A stretch of 54,030 nt of DNA from Candidatus Gorgyraea atricola (GTDB lineage Bacteria > Omnitrophota > Gorgyraeia > Gorgyraeales > Gorgyraeaceae). This document shows, piece after piece, positions 46,734 to 53,218 of this stretch (positions are counted from its first letter, which is position 1; each line of letters starts with the position of its first letter). The translations under genes were made by a program, and so were the position numbers. Location: positions 1 through 54,030 of the forward strand of contig JAVCCW010000020.1 of assembly GCA_030765235.1 (NCBI GenBank). Reading direction: 5' to 3'. The notes beneath the pieces are model-generated. The model saw nothing but the letters and a program-made list of their open reading frames with translations, was not told where the DNA came from and ran no database searches.

Positions 46734-48311
46734 ATGCGCAAGGTAAGGCGAGCATTGATCAGCGTGTCGGATAAGGCAGGATTAGAGGAATTCGCAAAGG
46801 GGTTGAACGAATTAGGCGTAGAGATACTCTCAACAGGCGGCACTGCAAAGCTCATTGGCGGTCTGGGCATAAAGGTGAGGCCTGTTTCAGATTATACGGG
46901 TTTTCCAGAGATGCTGGACGGTAGGGTAAAGACCCTGCACCCAAAGATCCACGGCGGACTCCTGTCGCTTCGTGAAAACAAAAGCCACATGGAACAGGTC
47001 CAGAAGCACGGGATTGAGCTGATCGATATGGTGGTAGTGAATCTCTATCCATTTGAAAAAACTGTGGCCAAAGAGGGCGTGAAGCAGGAAGAGGCCATTG
47101 AAAATATAGACATAGGCGGGCCGAGCATGCTTCGCTCAGCCGCGAAGAATTTTAAAGATGTAGTGGTTGTGTGTAATCCTGATAGCTACAAGGAGATACT
47201 TAAGGAGCTAAAAAAGAATGACGGTGCGATTTCTGACAAGCTTCATTTCAAATTGGGCGTCGAGGTATTTGAGAAGACGTCGAAATACGATACTGCGATT
47301 TACGGCTATTTAAGAAAACAATTGGATGGTGTCAAGTGTCAAGTGTCAGGTGTCAAGGATGAATTTCCTGACGCATTGAATTTAGATTTTGAAAAAGTGC
47401 AGTCGTTGAGGTATGGGGAGAATCCGCATCAGAAGGCAGCGTTTTATAAAGATAAAAATGTCAGTATGGTCGGTATAAGCAATGCCGAGCAGCTGCATGG
47501 CAAAGAACTTTCGTTTAACAACATCATAGATCTTGACGCAGCGCTTGAGATAGTAAAGGAGTTCAAGGAACCAGCAGCAAGTGTAATTAAGCACACGAAT
47601 CCATGCGGCGCAGCTTTAGCCAAGACACTTAAAGAGGCATATGTCAATGCATTGGACTGCGACAGGGTGTCAGCATTTGGCAGCATAGTCGGACTTAATA
47701 GAAAAGCTGATAAAGCTACTGCGGAAGCGATTTGCTCAGCAGGTTTTACCGAGTGCGTTATCGCGCCTAACTATGACAAGGACGCCATGGATGTCTTTAA
47801 ACAGAAAAAGAATCTCAGGATCATAAAGGTAGGCGAGCTAAAAGGTGTTGAAAAGGATTACGATCTAAAAAAGGTCGTGGGCGGGGTGTTGATCCAGGAT
47901 AGAGATGTCAGGGTGATAGAGGCTACGGATCTAAAAGTCGCTACTAAAAAGCAGCCTACAGATGAAGAGCTAAAATCTCTACTTTTCGGCTGGAAGATAG
48001 TAAAGCACGTGCGTTCAAACGCCATAGTCCTCTCCAGCGGTACAAAGGCAGTGGGCATAGGTGCGGGCCAGATGTCCAGGGTGGACTCAATGATAATCTC
48101 CATACGAAAATCAGCTGGCCGCTCTAAAGGCGCTACATGCGCGAGTGACGCATTCTTTCCTAAAGAGGATGCCATACAAGAGGCCAAGAAAGCAGGCATA
48201 ACCAGCATCATACAGCCAGGCGGCTCTATAAAAGACGCAGATGTCATAAAGGCATGCGACGAAGCTGGCATAAGCATGGTCTTAACAGGAGCGAGACATT
48301 TCAAGCATTGA
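46734..48311 (+). CDS. purH: bifunctional AICAR transformylase / IMP cyclohydrolase
   Basis: A 525-residue protein with the usual two domains and length. The N-terminal MGS-like IMP cyclohydrolase domain begins RRALISVSDKAGLEEFA, with ILSTGGTAKLI and DGRVKTLHPKIHGG. The AICAR transformylase domain contains LRYGENPHQKAAFY and VIKHTNPCGAA (catalytic Lys-His). It makes the last two steps of IMP synthesis. GAAGGAGA precedes the ATG. A 7-bp tandem repeat inside the linker between domains adds GVKCQVSGVK-like residues. The TGA overlaps the folC ATG by one base. Confidence 0.97.
   Translation: MRKVRRALISVSDKAGLEEFAKGLNELGVEILSTGGTAKLIGGLGIKVRPVSDYTGFPEMLDGRVKTLHPKIHGGLLSLRENKSHMEQVQKHGIELIDMVVVNLYPFEKTVAKEGVKQEEAIENIDIGGPSMLRSAAKNFKDVVVVCNPDSYKEILKELKKNDGAISDKLHFKLGVEVFEKTSKYDTAIYGYLRKQLDGVKCQVSGVKDEFPDALNLDFEKVQSLRYGENPHQKAAFYKDKNVSMVGISNAEQLHGKELSFNNIIDLDAALEIVKEFKEPAASVIKHTNPCGAALAKTLKEAYVNALDCDRVSAFGSIVGLNRKADKATAEAICSAGFTECVIAPNYDKDAMDVFKQKKNLRIIKVGELKGVEKDYDLKKVVGGVLIQDRDVRVIEATDLKVATKKQPTDEELKSLLFGWKIVKHVRSNAIVLSSGTKAVGIGAGQMSRVDSMIISIRKSAGRSKGATCASDAFFPKEDAIQEAKKAGITSIIQPGGSIKDADVIKACDEAGISMVLTGARHFKH
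47329..47356 (+). repeat. 7-bp tandem repeat inside purH
   Basis: Four units of GTGTCAA, the third changed at its last base (GTGTCAG), lie in the interdomain region of purH, so its reading frame passes through a repeat whose unit is not a multiple of three. Confidence 0.85.
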
Positions 48312-49552
48312 TGGATTACGTTGCAGCGATTGATTACGTTGATTCGTTTATAAACTTCGAAAAGATACCGCAATATAGTTACGCCTCGAGTTTTAACCTG
48401 GATAGGATGCGTGCCCTCCTGGGGGAATTAGGTGATCCTCATCAAGGATTAAAGATAATACATGTAGCTGGCTCTAAAGGCAAAGGCTCCACCTGCGCGA
48501 TTATAGCTTCGATTTTGCGAGAGGCTGGGTATCGTGTGGGCCTGTATACTTCCCCGCATCTTTTGGATGTGAGGGAGCGCATTAGAGTTGAAGGCGATAT
48601 AGAAAAAAAAGATTTTATTAGATTGATCGAGAAGATAGACCCTAGCGCTGAGAAGTTCAGGGATCAGGATCTCTCGTTCTTTGAAATCCTTACAGCAGCA
48701 GCGTTTTTGTATTTCAAGGAAAAGAAAGTTGATTTCGCTATTTTAGAAACAGGCCTTGGCGGCAGGCTTGATGCGACAAATGTTACAGAGCCGCTCGCGT
48801 GCGGCATAACGAGTATCAGCTTAGAGCATACTGATAAATTGGGCGATAATTTAGCAGCAATTGCTAAAGAAAAAGCAGGGATCATTAAGAAAGAGCGCCC
48901 TGTGTTTACTGTTTCACAGCGCAAAGAAGTTCTTGATGTAATAAAAGAAGTCTGCAGAGAAAAAGACGCGAAGCTTTACCCTGTACAGACGCGGTGTCTA
49001 GACACCGCGTCTGTACAGGGTTTAAGCCTTTTAGGTAAGCATCAGCTTGAGAATGCGAGCCTTGCAATAGCAATGGTAAAATTTATAGATCCCAAGATAG
49101 GCGAAGAAACAATAAAGACTGCCTTAAAGAAAGTTGATTGGCCCGGAAGACTGCAGGTTCTGCAGAAAGAGCCTTACGTTATCCTGGACGGCGCGCAAAA
49201 CACAGCCAGCATAAAGGCAGTTTTATCGTCTATAAAAGAGCTTTTTGATTACAAGAGGCTCATATGTGTATTCGGCATAATGAGTGACAAGGACATAAAG
49301 GGCGTTGCGAGAGAATTGGACAATGCCAGTGACACAGTTATTCTCACAAGGCCCCACAATGACCGCGCAGTAGATCCAGTTAAGTTAAAAGAGAATTTTC
49401 AAAAAGCCAAGACTAGAGTAACATCTAATACCAGAGAGGCGCTTGATGCGGCATTGGTCATAGCGCAAAAAGAAGATTTAGTATTAGTCACTGGTTCTCT
49501 CTACCTGGTCGGCGAAGCACTGATTCTAACCCCCTCTGTAGGCCAGGTTTAA
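48311..49552 (+). CDS. folC: folylpolyglutamate synthase / dihydrofolate synthase
   Basis: A 413-residue Mur-ligase-like protein. Motifs: VAGSKGKGSTCAIIASILRE (P-loop), LYTSPHLLDVRERIRV, ETGLGGRLDATN, SLEHTDKLGDNLAAIAKEKA and the C-terminal DGAQNTASIKAVLSSIKEL. It adds glutamate to dihydropteroate or folates. The ATG at 48311 overlaps the purH stop (TGATG arrangement); the frame is open further upstream, but that part overlaps purH. Two perfect palindromes lie in this gene: one in the middle (48978-49021) and one that encodes the last residues and the stop codon (49530-49571). Confidence 0.92.
   Translation: MDYVAAIDYVDSFINFEKIPQYSYASSFNLDRMRALLGELGDPHQGLKIIHVAGSKGKGSTCAIIASILREAGYRVGLYTSPHLLDVRERIRVEGDIEKKDFIRLIEKIDPSAEKFRDQDLSFFEILTAAAFLYFKEKKVDFAILETGLGGRLDATNVTEPLACGITSISLEHTDKLGDNLAAIAKEKAGIIKKERPVFTVSQRKEVLDVIKEVCREKDAKLYPVQTRCLDTASVQGLSLLGKHQLENASLAIAMVKFIDPKIGEETIKTALKKVDWPGRLQVLQKEPYVILDGAQNTASIKAVLSSIKELFDYKRLICVFGIMSDKDIKGVARELDNASDTVILTRPHNDRAVDPVKLKENFQKAKTRVTSNTREALDAALVIAQKEDLVLVTGSLYLVGEALILTPSVGQV
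48978..49021. repeat. 44-bp perfect palindrome in frame inside folC
   Basis: The left arm reads ACCCTGTACAGACGCGGTGT then CT, and the right arm is its exact reverse complement, with no loop. It encodes YPVQTRCLDTASVQGL-like residues between the two domains of FolC, where other family members have no such conserved segment. Confidence 0.9.
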
Positions 49553-49571
49553 ACCTGGCCTACAGAGGGGG
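49530..49571. repeat. palindrome family copy 1 (42 bp, perfect), contains the folC stop codon
   Basis: Core half-site GTAGGCCAGGTTT followed directly by its reverse complement, with outer arms CCCCCTCT and AGAGGGGG. The TAA of folC lies in the centre. The G-rich right arm also supplies the likely ribosome site for mnmE. Confidence 0.95.
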
Positions 49572-49582
49572 GAGTTAAAGTT

Positions 49583-50947
49583 ATGGATATGAATAAGCTT
49601 AATTTAGACGATACAATCGTAGCGATTTCAACGCCTGTGGGTGAAGGTGGCATAGGCATCGTGCGCTTGAGTGGCAAAAACGCGCTTAAAGTCGCAGACA
49701 GGATCTTTGTATCTAAAAATGGTAAAAAACCATCGCGATTTAAAACCTACACAGTGCATTACGGGCATATTGCAAATATAGATGAAGTTATTTTGACCGT
49801 AATGCGGGCGCCGCGAAGTTACACTAAGGAACACGTGGTTGAGATAAATTGTCACAGTGGCATAGTGCCGCTTAAAAAGATATTGGATCTAGTATTGAAA
49901 AACGGCGCCAGATTAGCAGAGCCAGGCGAGTTTACAAAAAGGGCTTTTCTTAATGGCCGCATTGACATACTCCAGGCAGAGTCAGTGCTGGATATTATCA
50001 GGGCAAAGACAGACTTGAGTCTACGGGCAGCCCTGAATAATCTCGAAGGCGCGTTTTCGAAAAAGATCAATGCGGTAAGAGACGAACTGATCGGCGTATT
50101 GGCACACATCGAGGCATCTATAGATTTTCCAGAAGAGGAAGATGTGGATCGCATCAGGCGAAAAGAGATTCAGCATAATTTGAGACGCGTCAGTAAAGAC
50201 ATGCGAAAGTTTATCTCTACAGCTGACCAGGGCAAGATCCTACGCCAGGGCATAAAGACAGTAATATGCGGAAGCCCTAATGTAGGCAAGTCCAGCCTCA
50301 TGAACGCGTTGCTCAGAGACTGTAGAGCGATCGTCACTCATCTGCCAGGCACTACGCGCGACACCATAGAGGAGATCGTGAATATTAAAGGAGTACCAGT
50401 AGTCCTGATAGATACAGCAGGTATAAGCGCTACTAGTCACCCCATAGAAAAAGAAGGCGTTAAGAGAAGTCACTCTTCCATAGAAACTGCGGATCTGATT
50501 TTATTGGTCCTGGATCATGGGCGCAAACTCTCAAGGCGCGATAAAGAGATCATACGCATCATTAAAGATAAAGAAAACGTGATCATAGTAATCAATAAAA
50601 AGGATTTGAAGAAACGCATAGACATAGGGGGTTTACCAAAAAGGCGCATTGTATACACCTCAGCGATCAGGCAAACAGGTATTGATAGACTGGAAGACAC
50701 GGTCAATGATATTATATTTAAAGGCAAGGCCCCGACAGCAGATCTTGCAAGCATCTCCAATGACAGGCAGCTGGGGGTATTGCAGCGCTCGTTCGAAGAT
50801 GTAAAAGCAGCGCTGGATAAGGCGCCAGTAGATTGCATTGCTGTATATGTTCGCTCAGCTATTGAGAGCCTGGGAGAAATAACAGGCCATACTATAACCG
50901 AACAAGCGCTGGACAGAATATTCGCGGAATTTTGCATTGGGAAGTAA
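49583..50947 (+). CDS. mnmE: tRNA modification GTPase
   Basis: A 454-residue protein of full length. The N-terminal folate-binding domain starts [20 protein letters not shown] and includes [18 protein letters not shown]. The G domain has [15 protein letters not shown] (G1), GTTRDT (G2), DTAG (G3) and NKKD (G4). The C-terminal CxGK is present as FCIGK. With MnmG it puts the carboxymethylaminomethyl group on U34 of certain tRNAs and uses a folate one-carbon unit, which fits its folate-gene neighbours. A second ATG at 49589 is also possible. Confidence 0.97.
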   Translation: MDMNKLNLDDTIVAISTPVGEGGIGIVRLSGKNALKVADRIFVSKNGKKPSRFKTYTVHYGHIANIDEVILTVMRAPRSYTKEHVVEINCHSGIVPLKKILDLVLKNGARLAEPGEFTKRAFLNGRIDILQAESVLDIIRAKTDLSLRAALNNLEGAFSKKINAVRDELIGVLAHIEASIDFPEEEDVDRIRRKEIQHNLRRVSKDMRKFISTADQGKILRQGIKTVICGSPNVGKSSLMNALLRDCRAIVTHLPGTTRDTIEEIVNIKGVPVVLIDTAGISATSHPIEKEGVKRSHSSIETADLILLVLDHGRKLSRRDKEIIRIIKDKENVIIVINKKDLKKRIDIGGLPKRRIVYTSAIRQTGIDRLEDTVNDIIFKGKAPTADLASISNDRQLGVLQRSFEDVKAALDKAPVDCIAVYVRSAIESLGEITGHTITEQALDRIFAEFCIGK

Positions 50948-50956
50948 TCGCAGGGT

Positions 50957-51002
50957 TCTCCTCTCTGTAGGCCAGGTTTAAACCTGGCCTACAGAGAGGA
51001 GA
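50957..51002. repeat. palindrome family copy 2 (46 bp, perfect)
   Basis: The same core as copy 1 with outer arms TCTCCTCTCT and AGAGAGGAGA. It lies between mnmE and folE. Confidence 0.95.
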
Positions 51003-51032
51003 GTGTAAAGTTAGACTAAAAAGGAGGGATAG

Positions 51033-51590
51033 ATGGATAAAAGCAAGATAAAGAAGGCTGTAAAGATGATTTTGGAGGCAGTGGGGGATGATCCTAATAG
51101 GGCGGATCTTAAGAAGACACCTGAGAGGGTCGCTGATATGTACGAGGAGATATTTAGCGGCATCTCACAGGATCCCTCGAAGCACCTGGAAGTGCTTTTA
51201 GGCGAGAAGCATGACGAGATGGTGCTTCTTAAGGGTATACCTTTATATAGTGTGTGCGAGCACCATACCTTGCCTTTTGTAGGTAAGGCGCATGTAGCTT
51301 ATATTCCAAAGGGTGGTAGAGTGACTGGATTGAGTAAATTAGCAAGGGTAGTAGATATTCTTTCCAAAAGACTCCAGGTCCAGGAAAGACTTACCACTGA
51401 GATAGCGGATATTTTAATGAAGAAGCTCAGGCCTCAAGGCGTGATGGTGGTGATCGAGGCAGAACACCTCTGCATGAGCATGCGTGGTGTTAAAAAAGCA
51501 GGCGCCTTAACAGTCACCAGCGCGGTAAGAGGAGTTTTTAAGGAAAATTCAAAGACCCGCTCAGAAACCCTCGCTTTAATAAAAAGCTAA
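51033..51590 (+). CDS. folE: GTP cyclohydrolase I
   Basis: A 185-residue protein, normal for the FolE-I family. Zinc and substrate residues are visible in [20 protein letters not shown] and in [24 protein letters not shown] and the [10 protein letters not shown] helix are also conserved. It opens GTP to dihydroneopterin triphosphate at the start of folate synthesis. AAGGAGGG precedes the ATG. With folC and mnmE it forms a folate-linked cluster, although palindromes separate the genes. Confidence 0.97.
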   Translation: MDKSKIKKAVKMILEAVGDDPNRADLKKTPERVADMYEEIFSGISQDPSKHLEVLLGEKHDEMVLLKGIPLYSVCEHHTLPFVGKAHVAYIPKGGRVTGLSKLARVVDILSKRLQVQERLTTEIADILMKKLRPQGVMVVIEAEHLCMSMRGVKKAGALTVTSAVRGVFKENSKTRSETLALIKS

Positions 51591-51602
51591 ACATGCCTTA
51601 TA

Positions 51603-51640
51603 AAAAAAGTAGGCCAGGTTTAAACCTGGCCTACTTTTTT
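51603..51640. terminator. palindrome family copy 3, likely bidirectional terminator
   Basis: The core palindrome is flanked by AAAAAA on the left and TTTTTT on the right (38 bp perfect). Transcripts from folE and from the convergent pilin gene would both form a strong stem followed by a U-run. Confidence 0.85.
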
Positions 51641-51664
51641 ATTACTTTACGCACGTACCATTGA

Positions 51665-52111
51665 TTACTCGATCGGTACGCCAGCAGCATTAGTTAACCT
51701 TATAACGCCGCTCTCATCCACGAAAAATACTCGCGTACCTGTTGTTCCGCTAACAGCTGGTGAAGCAGTGCATGTAAACTGGTTCGCGTTTACAAGAGCG
51801 TAGGTATAAAAATACCCTTGCTTTGCATTCGCGGCCGCAGTTGCTCCTCCAAGTCCTCCATCGATGTATGGCGGAGTTGCTCCACTGAGTGCTGCCAGGT
51901 TTGCAGGATACGTGGTTGGCGTTTGCGCTGAACGGAAGCTCTCAGATGCAGTGCTGATAGTTCGGCATGCTGCAATAGATGCTGCTTCGTTAGCGTTGTG
52001 CCTTGCTCGTAGCAAATTCGGTATGGCAATTGCTGCCAATAAAGATATGATTGCGACGACTATCATGATTTCTACGAGCGTGAAACCGTGCCTGGTTTTT
52101 AATCTCATCAT
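51665..52111 (-). CDS. type IV pilin / pseudopilin (major pilin-like)
   Basis: A 148-residue protein. It starts MMRLKTRHGFTLVEIMIVVA, with the prepilin peptidase site after Gly10 and Glu at +5. A long N-terminal hydrophobic helix follows (AIISLLAAIAIPNLLRARHN). The body has SIAACRTISTASESFR, a Pro/Ala-rich part and a short beta end; one Cys pair (in AACRT and QFTCTA) may form a disulfide. The ATG at 52111-52109 is chosen since AAAGGAGG lies 8 nt upstream; a GTG further up overlaps the ribosome site. It is alone on the minus strand and could be assembled by the GspF-like platform encoded at 40.1 kb. Confidence 0.92.
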   Translation of the reverse strand: MMRLKTRHGFTLVEIMIVVAIISLLAAIAIPNLLRARHNANEAASIAACRTISTASESFRSAQTPTTYPANLAALSGATPPYIDGGLGGATAAANAKQGYFYTYALVNANQFTCTASPAVSGTTGTRVFFVDESGVIRLTNAAGVPIE

Positions 52112-52142
52112 TTTTATCACCTCCTTTCTTACCTCTAATATA

Positions 52143-52170
52143 AGTTTACCACACTTTTAAGCTTATTCAA
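52143..52170 (-). promoter_or_regulatory. possible promoter of the pilin gene
   Basis: On the minus strand TTGAAT (52170-52165) and TAAACT (52148-52143) are 16 nt apart, with TGG directly before the -10 (extended -10 form). The match is moderate. Confidence 0.35.
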
Positions 52171-52183
52171 GGTAGTGCCCGCA

Positions 52184-52219
52184 TATTCGTAGGCCAGGTT
52201 TAAACCTGGCCTACGAATA
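52184..52219. repeat. palindrome family copy 4 (36 bp, perfect)
   Basis: The same core with outer arms TATTC and GAATA. It lies between the divergent pilin gene and the riboswitch promoter. Confidence 0.95.
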
Positions 52220-52251
52220 CTACTTAGGGTTGTGAAATTTTTGTGAAGGTC

Positions 52252-52279
52252 TTGTATTTGGCTATTTTTATGATATACT
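52252..52279 (+). promoter_or_regulatory. promoter driving the c-di-GMP riboswitch
   Basis: TTGTAT at 52252-52257 and TATACT at 52274-52279 with a 16-nt spacer; the transcript would start near 52286, right at the 5' side of the aptamer. Confidence 0.6.
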
Positions 52280-52287
52280 TGCCATGT

Positions 52288-52380
52288 AATCGAAAAGGGC
52301 ACACCGTCTGAGAGGATGGGTCGCAAAGCCACAGGTCCTGAGCAATAAAGGGACAGCTGGGTTGCCGATGAGAAAATCGG
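52288..52380 (+). promoter_or_regulatory. c-di-GMP-I (GEMM-I) riboswitch
   Basis: The conserved GEMM-I core is visible: GGGCACACC, a variable P2 arm, GGTCGCAAAGCC, then CCACAGGTCCTGAGC with AAGGGACAGCTGGG, and GTTGCCGA. ATCG at 52289-52292 and CGAT at 52366-52369 can close P1. CCGAT (52365-52369) can instead pair with ATCGG (52376-52380), so the P1 strand has a competing partner. A terminator follows. It should control the secreted protein gene downstream according to c-di-GMP level; whether ligand turns it on or off cannot be decided by eye. Confidence 0.9.
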
Positions 52381-52397
52381 AGAAACATTTTGCTGAA

Positions 52398-52426
52398 CCC
52401 CATATTTTCAGATGGGGAATTTTTTT
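52398..52426 (+). terminator. riboswitch terminator
   Basis: CCCCAT (52398-52403) pairs with ATGGGG (52412-52417), followed by AA and seven Ts. CTGAA (52393-52397) can pair with TTCAG (52407-52411), giving a possible alternative fold that breaks the terminator stem. Confidence 0.85.
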
Positions 52427-52463
52427 GCCCATAACATTAAGGTATTTAAAAAGCCGTTCATAG

Positions 52464-52491
52464 TGTAGCCCAGGTTTAAACCTGGGCTACA
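52464..52491. repeat. palindrome family copy 5 (28 bp, variant core)
   Basis: The core carries GTAGCCCAGGTTT instead of GTAGGCCAGGTTT, and the matching base on the other arm is changed too, so pairing is kept. It lies in the mRNA leader between the riboswitch terminator and the ATG. Confidence 0.9.
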
Positions 52492-52511
52492 AGAGAGAAG
52501 GGAGAAAGGTC

Positions 52512-52985
52512 ATGAAGAGCGCCATACTTAAAGGAATAGTAATTATAGGTATTATATTATTAATAGGCCACCCATTGGCAGCACAGCCCCAGCAGCTTAG
52601 TGATGCTGAGCTGGAGCAAGTATCTGCAGGAGCGTTCATGGACTTTGATATGTTCGAGCAAATGCTGGGAGATATGATGCTCCTGGCTGAGGCAGGCACA
52701 CTTGCTAATATTAATGCGATCAATTCCGCCACCTTGGTCCAGAGCAATTTCAATGTCAATGAAATAGGCTCAGGCGAGATCGTAAATATAAATACAGCTG
52801 AAGTAATAAACCAGATCGCCAGCTCCAACAACACACTTACCTTATCAGATTCAGCGCAAAGTTCCCTTACTGCCCTTGCTAACATAAACGCGGTAAATAG
52901 CGCTGTAGTGGTCCAGAGTAATTTTAATTTCAATGTAGATTCCTGCACCAATACCAACACCGCCACAGTAATCAACACCCGCTAA
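52512..52985 (+). CDS. small secreted repeat protein under c-di-GMP riboswitch control
   Basis: A 157-residue protein with a hydrophobic signal peptide (ending near PLAAQP). Next is LSDAELEQVSAGAF, which looks like the double-glycine leaders of bacteriocin-type peptides, although it follows a Sec signal. Two repeats are clear: LANINAINSATLVQSNFNVN and LANINAVNSAVVVQSNFNFN, about 65 residues apart, with an Asn/Thr/Ile-rich stretch between. The regular Asn, Ser and Gln spacing recalls curlin-like amyloid repeats, but the consensus is not the same. Two Cys-free repeats and one Cys near the end (DSCTN). It could be a surface or matrix protein. GGAG lies 7 nt before the ATG. Confidence 0.75.
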   Translation: MKSAILKGIVIIGIILLIGHPLAAQPQQLSDAELEQVSAGAFMDFDMFEQMLGDMMLLAEAGTLANINAINSATLVQSNFNVNEIGSGEIVNINTAEVINQIASSNNTLTLSDSAQSSLTALANINAVNSAVVVQSNFNFNVDSCTNTNTATVINTR

Positions 52986-53009
52986 TAGCTAACTTTACTT
53001 TCCCTTCTG

Positions 53010-53033
53010 TAGGCCAGGTTTAAACCTGGCCTA
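53010..53033. repeat. palindrome family copy 6 (24 bp)
   Basis: The core half TAGGCCAGGTTT with its reverse complement; the outer arms do not pair in this copy. It lies 25 nt after the small secreted protein gene and may end that transcript weakly. Confidence 0.85.
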
Positions 53034-53109
53034 TTCACTTTTATTTTACATTTTTCTTTAAATAGGATATTTTTTTAGTCCTTAATCTACCTCTTTGATG
53101 AAATATTTC

Positions 53110-53138
53110 TTGACAGTAATTAATACGTAGTGTATTAT
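53110..53138 (+). promoter_or_regulatory. sigma70-type promoter with an internal dyad
   Basis: TTGACA at 53110-53115 and TATTAT at 53133-53138 with a 17-nt spacer. The spacer region contains TAATAC-GTAGT-GTATTA, an inverted repeat reaching into the -10 box, as expected for an operator. An AT-rich leader of about 75 nt follows. Confidence 0.7.
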
Positions 53139-53218
53139 TGTGTCATATTGTTTTGATAAAGCATAAGAATTGAAACTTAAAGTATAATATCTTATTATAT
53201 TATATTAAATTTTGTTTT

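Noticed and set aside
48254-48310. Longer folC start inside purH
   Set aside because: It would overlap the conserved purH end and add residues unlike FolC; the ATG at 48311 overlaps the purH stop as in coupled genes.
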